The position numbers and the translations under genes were made by a program. From contig CALGIG010000015.1 in the NCBI GenBank assembly GCA_937915865.1, forward strand, positions 186,001 through 250,000: a DNA stretch of 64,000 bases, written 5' to 3'. A model generated the notes under the pieces. The model saw nothing but the letters and a program-made list of their open reading frames with translations, searched no databases and was not told the origin of the DNA. Of this stretch, positions 24,554 through 33,381 are shown piece by piece; within the stretch, counting starts at the first letter, position 1, and every line of letters starts with the position of its first letter. This stretch comes from an uncultured Prolixibacteraceae bacterium. Its GTDB lineage: Bacteria; Bacteroidota; Bacteroidia; Bacteroidales; Prolixibacteraceae.

Positions 24554-27500
24554 CTATTTTATTCGTATCGTAATGATTTCATAAGGTTTAACCGAAACTT
24601 CCACGCTTCCGTCGGTATTTACCGGCAAGGTTTTTTCGTCGTATTCGAGCATATTGGTTAGGGTAACTTTACTGAAAGGTTTGAACCCTGAAAGTTTTGC
24701 CTTGGCGAATTTTCCTTCGGTTTCGTAGAAGCGAACGATTGAGCCATTGCCATCTTCGGCTTTTTTCAGGGTTGACACCACTATATTTTCAGGTGAAATT
24801 TTCAGGAAACTTTGCGATGCCGGAAGTACAGAACTTGCCGGTTTTGTTGCTTTTCCGGCAATAGCCGTCAGCGGATTGTTGAATGCCAGCCCTTCTTTTT
24901 GGGCGTAACGCCAGTTGCCATCGTGCAGGTAAAGCGCCATGCGGTAGGTGTGTGAACCAGCCTGGGTAAACGAATATTTTGGGTTCCAGCCGAAGCTTTC
25001 GCGACTTGCAAGCAAAACGTGCTGAACAAGCGGATAATCTACCGGATTTGTTGTTTCGTCTTTGAACAGGTGAACTGTCATATCAGAAGCAAAAAGGCAG
25101 CCATAGCCTTTGTATGTTCCGGTGGAAACGTCAACCCAGTTAACAGCCTCGCGGAACGGCAGGTATTTTCGTCCGTAGATGGCTGGGTAGAACTGGCATT
25201 CATAATTGTCGGGCAAATTCGAGAAATCAACATTGTCGCCACGGTCGATTTCAACGCGCCCAAACGGAACATCATACGTTGAACTGAATGTTTTATCCAT
25301 ATTCATCGGGAAAACAATGCGGAGTTCTTTCGCTTTTTCACCGGTCCAGTTTAGTACATCAGCTTCAATAAGCAATTCGCCGGTGCTTTTTGTAATGATA
25401 AATCGCTCGCGCAAAGTGAAGTATTTCATGTTGGCTTCTTTCTCGACGATGTAACGCAACGGGCTTTCGACTGCACGGATAGTTTTAAATTCGTGCATAC
25501 TGGTTTTATCGAAATCATCCATGGTTACCGGTTCCTGGTTTTCCCAGGCTACCGTTGGCGCTCCCATCTGGATAACTTCTCCACCGAAGAATTTCTCTGT
25601 TTTCAGTACTTCCTGTTTACGAACTTTATCATAGAATGATGATATTCCGCCTGTTCCGAATTTTACCGAGATCAGCTCGTTCTCAATGTTCTCATTTTTA
25701 TATTCGGTATATCCCTGAGGAAATGATTTTGCTTCGCAGGCATAGTATGTTTGGTAACCAATCGAAGGAACTTCGGAAACCATCATGCCAATTTCAATTT
25801 CATGCTTTGCTGCTGAATGGTTTACCGTTTCGGTAGAAACGAGTTTTCCCGAAGCGTCTTTCAGTTCCAAGCCTTTCCATGTTGCCGGATAGCTTATTTC
25901 GCAGGTTACGTAGCCATCGCGCGACCAGCTGCTCTGGTTGTAAACCACTACCGGAATTTGTGTTGCAGTTCCCTGTGGCACGCGGTTCAGTAATTCCGAT
26001 TCAGCATCGCCGGCCAGCGATTCGGCTACTTTCAGCGATTTGGCGTACGAATCCACACAAACCTGGTCGCCCAAAATTCCGCGGTTTCCGCCCCAGCCAT
26101 GATCGGGCCAGCAGTTGGCCAGCCAGCCTTCGTCGAATTTATCCTGTGGATATTTTATAGATGAATCGATGGTGTTTAACGTGGCAAACAAGCCTTCGGC
26201 TTTGATGAGCGTGTTGTGCCCTTTGCGGCCCATCAAAAGACCATCGCGGTGGCCGGGCTCATCGTAATAGGCCCAGGCCATCGGATAGTCGCCTTTAGCA
26301 GTCTCAATGTTTAACTCACCATTTCCGAAGAAATCTTTTAACGCTTCATTGGGTTCAGTGAACCTGATTTTAGGCGGAGCAATTTGTTTTTCGGGCTCTG
26401 CCTTGTATTTTTCGTTCCATTTCGCCGCAAATTGTTCCATTACCTGGTTCTGCTTTTTGACGAACGGAATCAGTTCGGGGCAGGGTGGAAGGTAGTCGGA
26501 GTTGAAATCGTACAATACTGATTTGGGCAACTGGCGCGGTTTGTAATAGTATTCGCGTTCGTTCAGGAATTTGAGGTAACCCACGCGGTTATTCGGATTG
26601 ATCATGCGCGACTCAGCTCCGTAACGAAACGCAAACATTGGGATAGTCGTTCCGTCGAGTCCTTGCCAGTTGTAAAATCCCCAGGGAAACCGGCCCTGAA
26701 TGATGTAGTCGATGCCGCATTTCTTCAGCACCTGAGGCAACTGGTAAGTTACGCCCGGAACATCGGTATTGATGTAGAAATGCGTGTCGCAGCCGGGAAA
26801 AGTTTCCTTGAGCCAGCGACGACCGTAGTAGAACTGACGAACCAGCTTTTCTTGTCCAACATGAGCCTGAAGGTTTTGAATGTAGCTTGCACCAAACGAG
26901 AACCGTTTTTCGCGGATGCGCTGAATGAGCTCGTCTTTTCGCTCTGGATGAATTTTCAGGAATTCTTTCATGTACTCGATGGATTCCATCATGTATTTGA
27001 ATTCCGGATTGGTTTTCATCAGGTCAAGCGCCGGGGCAATCAGTGTATCGGCGCGGTACAATGCGGTTAATGCCTGCGTGTTGAGCCAGCCTAAATCGTT
27101 GTGGTTGGTTGCAATGATATCGAGCTGGCCGCCGTTGAAATAGCTTTTGTTGTAGGGTTTCAGGATAAAATTTTCAGCTTTGGGAAAATGGTTGCCCGGA
27201 TCTTTGATTTTGCACACCAGATTGCTTTCGACGTAAGCTGCCGGAATCCATATTTCCTGTGTAACAACCGAATTGGCCGGAATATCGTCGAGTTTGACTG
27301 TACCGAATTTCTTACCTGCATTGGTCAATTCAAGCGTTGCATTTTTAACATCGGAGCCGCGGTTCACAATTTCGATTTTTGCCGACTGAACTGCCTGATC
27401 GTTTTGAACATCGAACATCTCGTAGGTTGACAACGTAAATCCGGTGGCATGTTCCTGAGCAAAAACGCGCAACTTGCAAAGCCCGGTACGGTCGACACCC

Positions 27501-27979
27501 GAGTTGGGCCACACTTTTTTTACCGTGAATTTAATCGAGCTGGTTTGAACTTCTTTGGGAAAAGTTATGAGTTGAAAATATTCGGCATTGCGCAGTTCGG
27601 TATCGGTTTGGGTACCATCGGAACAGGTAATTTGTATTTTCTGAGGAACCATATAATTTCCCCGTTCTGCAGCAGGCTCAAGAGTCATGTCGTAGCCCCA
27701 GGATTTGGTAATGAGCCACAATTCTTTTACGGTTTGTGTTTTTTCCCATTTCACGCTAACCCACGCGCCTTCAATTTCTTTGTCGGTTTCCCAGCGGGAT
27801 TGCAGCGCCTCGCGTCCCAGATTGAGCGCCCTTCCTCGCGATGGAGGATTGGGATTAGCCGATGAGGCATCGTAAGTTACGCCAAATTCGGGCGCAATAA
27901 GGTTGGGATTCTGGGCCTGAAGAAGTCCGGAAATTCCAAGCAAGAAAACCAGTGCTGTAAAAATCTTTTTCCTGATCAT
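24554..27979 (-). CDS. GH38 alpha-mannosidase with N-terminal discoidin-like domain (copy C)
   Basis: 1141 residues with the same layout as copy B: signal peptide ending LQAQ, discoidin-like region at about 30-180, GH38 barrel with H293/D295 in TNHNDLGWLN and candidate nucleophile D406 in YINTDVPGV, and C-terminal beta domains ending VSVKPYEIITIRIK. The sequences stay alignable without large gaps (for example HVGQEKLVRQFYYGRRWLKE in both), so this is a tandem duplication with divergence. The differences may reflect different linkages or positions on the glycan. It is exported. It follows the mannitol-dehydrogenase-like gene after a 191-base spacer that holds a large palindrome. Confidence 0.92.
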   Translation of the reverse strand: MIRKKIFTALVFLLGISGLLQAQNPNLIAPEFGVTYDASSANPNPPSRGRALNLGREALQSRWETDKEIEGAWVSVKWEKTQTVKELWLITKSWGYDMTLEPAAERGNYMVPQKIQITCSDGTQTDTELRNAEYFQLITFPKEVQTSSIKFTVKKVWPNSGVDRTGLCKLRVFAQEHATGFTLSTYEMFDVQNDQAVQSAKIEIVNRGSDVKNATLELTNAGKKFGTVKLDDIPANSVVTQEIWIPAAYVESNLVCKIKDPGNHFPKAENFILKPYNKSYFNGGQLDIIATNHNDLGWLNTQALTALYRADTLIAPALDLMKTNPEFKYMMESIEYMKEFLKIHPERKDELIQRIREKRFSFGASYIQNLQAHVGQEKLVRQFYYGRRWLKETFPGCDTHFYINTDVPGVTYQLPQVLKKCGIDYIIQGRFPWGFYNWQGLDGTTIPMFAFRYGAESRMINPNNRVGYLKFLNEREYYYKPRQLPKSVLYDFNSDYLPPCPELIPFVKKQNQVMEQFAAKWNEKYKAEPEKQIAPPKIRFTEPNEALKDFFGNGELNIETAKGDYPMAWAYYDEPGHRDGLLMGRKGHNTLIKAEGLFATLNTIDSSIKYPQDKFDEGWLANCWPDHGWGGNRGILGDQVCVDSYAKSLKVAESLAGDAESELLNRVPQGTATQIPVVVYNQSSWSRDGYVTCEISYPATWKGLELKDASGKLVSTETVNHSAAKHEIEIGMMVSEVPSIGYQTYYACEAKSFPQGYTEYKNENIENELISVKFGTGGISSFYDKVRKQEVLKTEKFFGGEVIQMGAPTVAWENQEPVTMDDFDKTSMHEFKTIRAVESPLRYIVEKEANMKYFTLRERFIITKSTGELLIEADVLNWTGEKAKELRIVFPMNMDKTFSSTYDVPFGRVEIDRGDNVDFSNLPDNYECQFYPAIYGRKYLPFREAVNWVDVSTGTYKGYGCLFASDMTVHLFKDETTNPVDYPLVQHVLLASRESFGWNPKYSFTQAGSHTYRMALYLHDGNWRYAQKEGLAFNNPLTAIAGKATKPASSVLPASQSFLKISPENIVVSTLKKAEDGNGSIVRFYETEGKFAKAKLSGFKPFSKVTLTNMLEYDEKTLPVNTDGSVEVSVKPYEIITIRIK

Positions 27980-28045
27980 GTTTTTATATTGTTTGTTTAT
28001 AGATGCTTAAGTAGTGAGAATAATTTGTTGTCGAATTTTTTTGTA

Positions 28046-28129
28046 CTCACCCCGACGTCCGCAAGGCGGCCGTTCCCCCTCTCTTTTTTTGAAAGAGAGG
28101 GGGAAGCATCGCAGATGCGCGGGGGTGAG
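28046..28129. repeat. 84-base compound palindrome
   Basis: Outer arms CTCACCCC (28046-28053) and GGGGTGAG (28122-28129) enclose an inner 12-bp perfect stem, CCCCCTCTCTTT (28075-28086) with AAAGAGAGGGGG (28092-28103), and small side stems. It resembles a mobile repeat more than a terminator and sits in the spacer before the GH38 pair. Confidence 0.75.
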
Positions 28130-28170
28130 TCCGTATTGAAATATAATTTCGAATCCGACATTATTTCATT

Positions 28171-29415
28171 CTATTCGTTGATTGGGGTGTGTAGTTTTAA
28201 TTCGATCAACTCGTAATATTTGCTCAACTGCTTTATGGTTGGAAGATCTTCCAGTGCATCGAATCCAAGCTTGCCGATTAAAGTTGCCTTAAAGTCAGTT
28301 GCAGCTGCATTCACCAAATCTGCATCAGATGGATTTTGATGCCCGCTTTCGTCTTTGGCGCCAAAATAAAATCCGTAAGCCATCGCATGAATAATGCGAT
28401 CGTAGGCCATCCCAACTTTTCGGGACAGGTGAATTGCGCCCATGAAACGGTCGTCGGTGCCAAGTTTGCGAACAAGATCCTGTCCAACGCGAAAAACGGT
28501 GTCTTTCAATGCTTTGTTCTGAAAACGGAAAAGCAAATCGTCAACATGGGCGATCAAATCAGAGCTTGTAAAATCATCAGGATAAACGAACTGAAGCATT
28601 TGCGCCGACTGAACCATTGTTTCGCGCGTAAAGCTGTAAACATCCGGATCGGCGAGTACCTCGTACATGTAAGTTGCTTCGGGGTATTTGCAAAATCCGT
28701 AGTACGCTGCGGTGGCATGTCCCAGGTTGTGAATAAATGCTTTGCGGTCGACCCACGCTTTGATGTTTTCTTTGGGAGCAAGGCCCTTCACTTCAGGAAC
28801 AGACGCTTTAAATCCTTTTTTATCGACAATGAGTGTGTTGTAAGGTTCGGCAAAAACAACCAGCGGGTCTTTCTCCAACTCGGCTTCCGGAATAATCGGG
28901 ACCATTTTCCCAATGCTGGTTTCAACCAATCCGACAAAATCATTAAGTGGATACCATGACGGAAGGTTTTCCATCAGCTTTTCTTTTGCGAAACCGGCGG
29001 CATCGCGCATGTTCTCGGCCAGAATAATATCGAGAGGAGCGTTTCCACCCTTTTCATTTCTTATCAGCAAGCCTTTGGCAATAACCGGCAACACTTTGGA
29101 TAAGGCATTTTTACCAACCGAAACGGCCAGAATGCCTGCCGTAGCAACGGCATCTGATACTTTTTCAACATCTAAACCTGAAATAGCGCTGACATTTCGG
29201 ACAATAATTTCAGTGTCGGTGTCACTTTTGATGATGACACGATATTCTTTGCGTTGGTTGAGTAATTGAACGATGTGCGGATCGACATCAACAAAAACTA
29301 CCTCGTATCCATTGGTTCCGAACAGTTGTCCGATAAACGAACGCCCGATCTTTCCGGCGCCGAAGATGACTATCTTTTGCGGGTTAATTCCCAAGTTGTT
29401 GCTTATAGTGCTCAT
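28171..29415 (-). CDS. mtlD: mannitol-1-phosphate 5-dehydrogenase family protein
   Basis: 414 residues of the long-chain polyol dehydrogenase family. The N-terminal Rossmann motif is VIFGAGKIGRSFIGQLFGTN, typical of mannitol-1-phosphate dehydrogenases. The catalytic block WVDRKAFIHNLGHATAAYYG holds the family Lys, Asn and His. The enzyme would interconvert mannitol 1-phosphate and fructose 6-phosphate with NAD. It overlaps the end of the PfkB kinase gene by 32 bases, so the two are translationally coupled, and fructose 6-phosphate is the plausible shared metabolite. Uronate or other hexitol reductases of the same superfamily are alternatives. It is cytoplasmic. The symbol reflects family membership, not proven substrate. 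Confidence 0.78.
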   Translation of the reverse strand: MSTISNNLGINPQKIVIFGAGKIGRSFIGQLFGTNGYEVVFVDVDPHIVQLLNQRKEYRVIIKSDTDTEIIVRNVSAISGLDVEKVSDAVATAGILAVSVGKNALSKVLPVIAKGLLIRNEKGGNAPLDIILAENMRDAAGFAKEKLMENLPSWYPLNDFVGLVETSIGKMVPIIPEAELEKDPLVVFAEPYNTLIVDKKGFKASVPEVKGLAPKENIKAWVDRKAFIHNLGHATAAYYGFCKYPEATYMYEVLADPDVYSFTRETMVQSAQMLQFVYPDDFTSSDLIAHVDDLLFRFQNKALKDTVFRVGQDLVRKLGTDDRFMGAIHLSRKVGMAYDRIIHAMAYGFYFGAKDESGHQNPSDADLVNAAATDFKATLIGKLGFDALEDLPTIKQLSKYYELIELKLHTPINE

Positions 29416-30571
29416 AATAAGGTTTCAGTTTCTGAAATTTCTCTCCGGGGAGTTCTTCAAAGTAGGTTCCGCCAATGTAGAAGCAGGTGTATCCGCCCGA
29501 AACAACTCCCCAGCAACAGGCTTCCTTCAGGTCAGGTGTTTGTGCGCCTGCATTCAGCTGCATAACCATCGAGGCCAATATGCCGCCGGCGAAATTGTCG
29601 CCGCAGCCAGTGGTGTCGCCACAGGTTCCGCATTTTATTTGTTGGGCAACTTTGGCCGACACGGGTAATTCGGTTAAATCGAGCGGGCTGAAGAATTTTC
29701 CTGATGACCAGGCATATATATTTTTTGAACCGTTGGTAATGACCAGCGATCCAACTTCCTTTTCCTGAAAGAACCGGATGGCCGCCATTATATCGTGTTC
29801 ACCGCTCAGTCGGAGCGCTTCTTCGTAATCAGTAATCAGTAAGTCGGTGAGCTTATAACTTTCGTCGGATTTGCCAAGGGGCCAGCGTTTTTCAGGGTTC
29901 GCTTTTTCGTTCCTGAAATCGTAAACCGTGTTGACAACCGTGATGCACCCTTTGTTTTTTGCAGATTGAAGTAGTTCGGTGAGATGATTGTGTATTTCAG
30001 GCACGATTGCCGTTCCGCCAAACACAACGATGTCGGCTTCGAAAAAAGAGTCATCCAGATCTTCGGGCAAAAGTTCGCCCGCAGCGCCAATGTTGTTCAC
30101 GAAAATCCGTTCCCCATTTCCATGGTCAAAATCCGGATCAGAAAGAACATCGGTAAACGGAGTGTAAAGGTTCCCGGTTTTGTATTTGCTGATTTTCAAG
30201 GGCGTTTTCTGTAGTTTTTCTTCCAGGAAAGCGGCTCCTGAATCTTTTCCTTTGCAGCCCCAGAAATTAACTTCAGCCGGGAAATCGTGCAGCAACTGGG
30301 CCGCATGGATTAATGAAACAATAGAAGGTCCGCCAATATTGAGGGCAACAGGTTGCTGCCCATTTACAATTTTATGGCGAATGTCGAGGTATTTTTCAGA
30401 AGCAAAGCGTTCGAGTTCTTCTGTAAAAACCAGGCGTCCGGGAGCTAATCCGCCATCGCCCGTTTTTACTGAAAGGTACGAGCTCATGGCTTCGCTATGA
30501 AAATTGACCGGCTTGTACAGGTAATCGACCAAAGCACAGCCGGTGCCCGATATTTTAATGGTGCGACTCAT
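29384..30571 (-). CDS. PfkB-family sugar kinase (probable fructokinase-type)
   Basis: The frame is open to 30682 but would overlap the gene before it; ATG at 30571 (MSRTIKISGTGCALVDYLY) gives 395 residues and a 1-base gap to the isomerase stop. The PfkB signature is DTTGCGDNFAGG, with the catalytic Asp and anion hole; the upstream block TAIVPEIHNHL and ITNGSKNIYAW fit the ribokinase fold. It is somewhat longer than the usual 310-340 residues. Placed directly after a mannose/lyxose isomerase and before a fructose-6-phosphate-linked dehydrogenase, it most likely phosphorylates fructose made from mannose. Kinases for other ketoses remain possible. Confidence 0.82.
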   Translation of the reverse strand: MSRTIKISGTGCALVDYLYKPVNFHSEAMSSYLSVKTGDGGLAPGRLVFTEELERFASEKYLDIRHKIVNGQQPVALNIGGPSIVSLIHAAQLLHDFPAEVNFWGCKGKDSGAAFLEEKLQKTPLKISKYKTGNLYTPFTDVLSDPDFDHGNGERIFVNNIGAAGELLPEDLDDSFFEADIVVFGGTAIVPEIHNHLTELLQSAKNKGCITVVNTVYDFRNEKANPEKRWPLGKSDESYKLTDLLITDYEEALRLSGEHDIMAAIRFFQEKEVGSLVITNGSKNIYAWSSGKFFSPLDLTELPVSAKVAQQIKCGTCGDTTGCGDNFAGGILASMVMQLNAGAQTPDLKEACCWGVVSGGYTCFYIGGTYFEELPGEKFQKLKPYYEHYKQQLGN

Positions 30572-30572
30572 A

Positions 30573-31250
30573 TTAGCTAACAAATTTGGCGTAATCAGAA
30601 ACCAACAGGTGAAGAGGCTGTTCGTCTTCGTCGATGGTTGGAAAGCGGCCAATGGTTTCGTAGAAGCAATTGTCGTTGGCATCGTCGTTCACCATGCTAA
30701 CCTCGCCAACCAGTACTTTCCCCTTGCCCTCCTCGCCGTAAAAGCGGTGGTAAACGCCCTGTTCCAGACAAATGCTTTCTCCGGGAGTCAGTATCACTTT
30801 TCCACCAGCTTCAACGGTACGCATAATACCGTCGGTTTTAAAAGTTACTGGTGTATTGGCAAATTTCTCATCAGGAGTTGAGTTGTAAAGTTCGATGACC
30901 AGGTTTCCGCCGCCGCGATTAATGATGTCCTCCATTTTGCTCCAGTGGAAGTGCATGGGGGTTTCCTGGTTCTCTTCTACGATCATGATTTTTTCGGCAT
31001 ACGGTTTATTGTCAACGTTGAATTTGCCGTTACGAACAGTGAAGAGGAATAGTCCGCGTTTCAGAAAATCGCCCGAACCAAAATCGGTAATGTCCCAACC
31101 CAGCATGTTGGTGATAATTTCGGCAGCTGAGGCTTTATTTTTTTGCCAGTCGGCCACACTCCAGTATGCCCAGGGAGGTAAAAAAAACTGTTTGCCACTC
31201 ATGAAGCTCTTTGCTTCGTTAATGATCTGATTAATCTCACTTCGTTTCAT
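30573..31250 (-). CDS. D-lyxose isomerase (cupin), probable mannose-fructose isomerase role
   Basis: 225 residues, the length of bacterial D-lyxose ketol-isomerases (EC 5.3.1.15). The cupin metal site is visible: H100 and H102 in TPMHFHWSKMEDIINRGGG, E107 in the same block, and H168 in LEQGVYHRF. Enzymes of this family also interconvert D-mannose and D-fructose. In this locus, with several mannosidases and a PfkB kinase encoded 1 base downstream, that side activity is the likely job. It is cytoplasmic. It follows the GH2 beta-mannosidase by 13 bases. Confidence 0.88.
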   Translation of the reverse strand: MKRSEINQIINEAKSFMSGKQFFLPPWAYWSVADWQKNKASAAEIITNMLGWDITDFGSGDFLKRGLFLFTVRNGKFNVDNKPYAEKIMIVEENQETPMHFHWSKMEDIINRGGGNLVIELYNSTPDEKFANTPVTFKTDGIMRTVEAGGKVILTPGESICLEQGVYHRFYGEEGKGKVLVGEVSMVNDDANDNCFYETIGRFPTIDEDEQPLHLLVSDYAKFVS

Positions 31251-31263
31251 AATTATTTGTTTT

Positions 31264-33348
31264 TTAGTTGGTTTTAAATATTTTTTCGAGTTCGTAAGCT
31301 ACAGGTTTCAGGTTTCCTTCAAAATCAATAATTGACGTGTTTACCGGGCAAGGGAAACTGTCGTGCCCCATCCAGATAATAAAACCACCACATGCAGGGA
31401 AGCGCTTTTTGCAGTTTTTCAGGGCAATGCAAAGTCCTTCGGTTTGTCGTTTCTGGCTCCATGCAACATAGTCGCTGAGCGAATTGGTTGACTGGTTTTT
31501 ACGATGTTTCACATAGTCATTCCATTCAATCCACCAATTTACATTTCGCCAAAGCGGATTAGTTGTATTGGCCGGTAAAGCATCGTATTTTCCTTTGTAT
31601 TTATTGATCATTTCGGCAGACATGGCTCCGGGAACGCCAACTTCTGAATGAAAAAGAGCATCGTCGGTTTTCCAGAAGCGGTCAACCGAAACCATTGTCG
31701 AATCGTCGCTTGCAAAAGGTAAATTCCACGGGCCATGTACATCCCAGTTAATTCCCTGGCCAAAGTTTTTCCACCCACCGGTTTTATTTGGGCCTGAAGG
31801 CGTTCCTGTCAGGAACCTCCGCTGTGGATCTTGCAGGTTAACCCATTCCTTCATGGCCTTGATCATCGGGTGCTTATCGGTAACCGGAACGACATTGTTT
31901 TCCAGTTCATATAGCTCGTTACCTGCGCACCAAATGAGGACAGAAACATGGTGCTGGAGCCTGTCGAGGTAATGCTTAACAATGTGGGTCATTTCGTTGA
32001 TTACAACCTGATCCGTAGGTGGATAATTATCGAGTCCCGACGACGAAATCGGAAAGTCTTGCCAAATGAGAATACCCATTTGGTCGCAAAGTTCATATAA
32101 CCAGTCGCGTTCAGGAAATCCCCCTCCCCAAATTCGAATAACATTGATGCCTAAATCTTTATAAGTAGTTAGTAGTTTGATATATTGCTCTTTATTAACA
32201 TCAGCAAAGTTTGGCAGTATCGGAGTCCAGTTAATTCCTTGTAGAAAAACCGGTTGGTTATTAATACTGCATATCCAGGGGTCGGCATTTACTGGGGCTC
32301 CTTTGCAGGGTAACCATTCAATGTGTTTAAAACCAACATCTTTGTTCTCTTGTTGAATTATTTTTCCTTCCGGATCAATAAGATCAATCAACAATCGATA
32401 TAATACCTGCTCCCCACTTCCGTTAGGCCACCATCTTTTGATTTTTAGGTTGTTCCATACTTTCGTCCCTGAAAATTCTGATGCGGGGTTTGTTTCATTC
32501 AGGACAATTTTTCCTTTGAGGTCGGAGAGAGAAGTGTGTATTTTATAATTATTTTCTGAACCTGACAGATTGACTTTTATGTGCAGTTCACCTATGTCCT
32601 TTTGTTTTTCAGCATTCGTAGTAACCTGTAAATTACTGATTTGTATTTGATCTTTTTTTGAGATTTTCAGGGATATATCATCCCAAACTCCAACCTGAAC
32701 AATTCGCGGGGTCCAGTCCCATCCATAATAAAATCGTGGTTTCCAGTCCTTTATCTTTGATGTCCAGCAGCTATGTCCAAGATACGAAGGCGAACATTCA
32801 AAAATGATGACAAGGGTATTATTTTTTTCTTTCAGGAAAGGGGTCAGGTCGAAATCGTATGGAATGAAAGCATTGTTAAACGATCCGGCTTCTTTCCCGT
32901 TCATGTAGATGAGACCTTTTTGATCGAGTCCACGGCAATGCAAAATATATTTATTATCACTTCTGTTAAAGTAACTATCGGGAAAAGTTGTTGCAAAAAG
33001 CCAGTGCCTGTTTTCAATCCATTCTAAATCAGTGCTATTGGTTCCAATATTCCAATCGGAGACAAGTTTGGCGTCCTTTAGCGCTTTTTGAACAGAACCT
33101 GGCACCCGTACCTGTACATTCATAATTTCGGCACGGTCGCCTTGTAACTTCTGGAAATCAAAATTCTTTCGCCAGCTATCAATTCGGTATCCCCAAAGTT
33201 TCCAGTTGAGCGTCGACAGGTTAATTTCTGTTACTGTAGCCTTTTCGGTGTTCGGATTGGCCTGGGCGGCAGAAATTTTTGGTGCGAAAAAACAGACGAT
33301 CAAAACAAGAAGAAAAAAATGATGATATGTTGCTGCTTTTTGTTTCAT
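31264..33348 (-). CDS. GH2 beta-mannosidase
   Basis: 694 residues with a signal peptide ending near SAAQA. The order is the GH2 jelly-roll (RVPGSVQKAL, RHWLFATTFP), an immunoglobulin-like domain, then the TIM barrel. The acid/base is E478 in LIWCAGNELYE and the nucleophile E569 in ALFHSEVGVPG. YYGWDWTPRIVQVG and VIRIWGGGFPERDWLYELCD are characteristic of the beta-mannosidase branch rather than beta-galactosidases. It lacks the extra C-terminal domains of larger beta-mannosidases (usually 800 or more residues). It removes terminal beta-mannose in the periplasm, so the target glycan carries both anomers of mannose. It lies between the SGNH esterase and the mannose isomerase gene. Confidence 0.92.
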   Translation of the reverse strand: MKQKAATYHHFFLLVLIVCFFAPKISAAQANPNTEKATVTEINLSTLNWKLWGYRIDSWRKNFDFQKLQGDRAEIMNVQVRVPGSVQKALKDAKLVSDWNIGTNSTDLEWIENRHWLFATTFPDSYFNRSDNKYILHCRGLDQKGLIYMNGKEAGSFNNAFIPYDFDLTPFLKEKNNTLVIIFECSPSYLGHSCWTSKIKDWKPRFYYGWDWTPRIVQVGVWDDISLKISKKDQIQISNLQVTTNAEKQKDIGELHIKVNLSGSENNYKIHTSLSDLKGKIVLNETNPASEFSGTKVWNNLKIKRWWPNGSGEQVLYRLLIDLIDPEGKIIQQENKDVGFKHIEWLPCKGAPVNADPWICSINNQPVFLQGINWTPILPNFADVNKEQYIKLLTTYKDLGINVIRIWGGGFPERDWLYELCDQMGILIWQDFPISSSGLDNYPPTDQVVINEMTHIVKHYLDRLQHHVSVLIWCAGNELYELENNVVPVTDKHPMIKAMKEWVNLQDPQRRFLTGTPSGPNKTGGWKNFGQGINWDVHGPWNLPFASDDSTMVSVDRFWKTDDALFHSEVGVPGAMSAEMINKYKGKYDALPANTTNPLWRNVNWWIEWNDYVKHRKNQSTNSLSDYVAWSQKRQTEGLCIALKNCKKRFPACGGFIIWMGHDSFPCPVNTSIIDFEGNLKPVAYELEKIFKTN

Positions 33349-33381
33349 TTTTAGCTTATGGTTTTTCGGTTCCTAGTTGGT

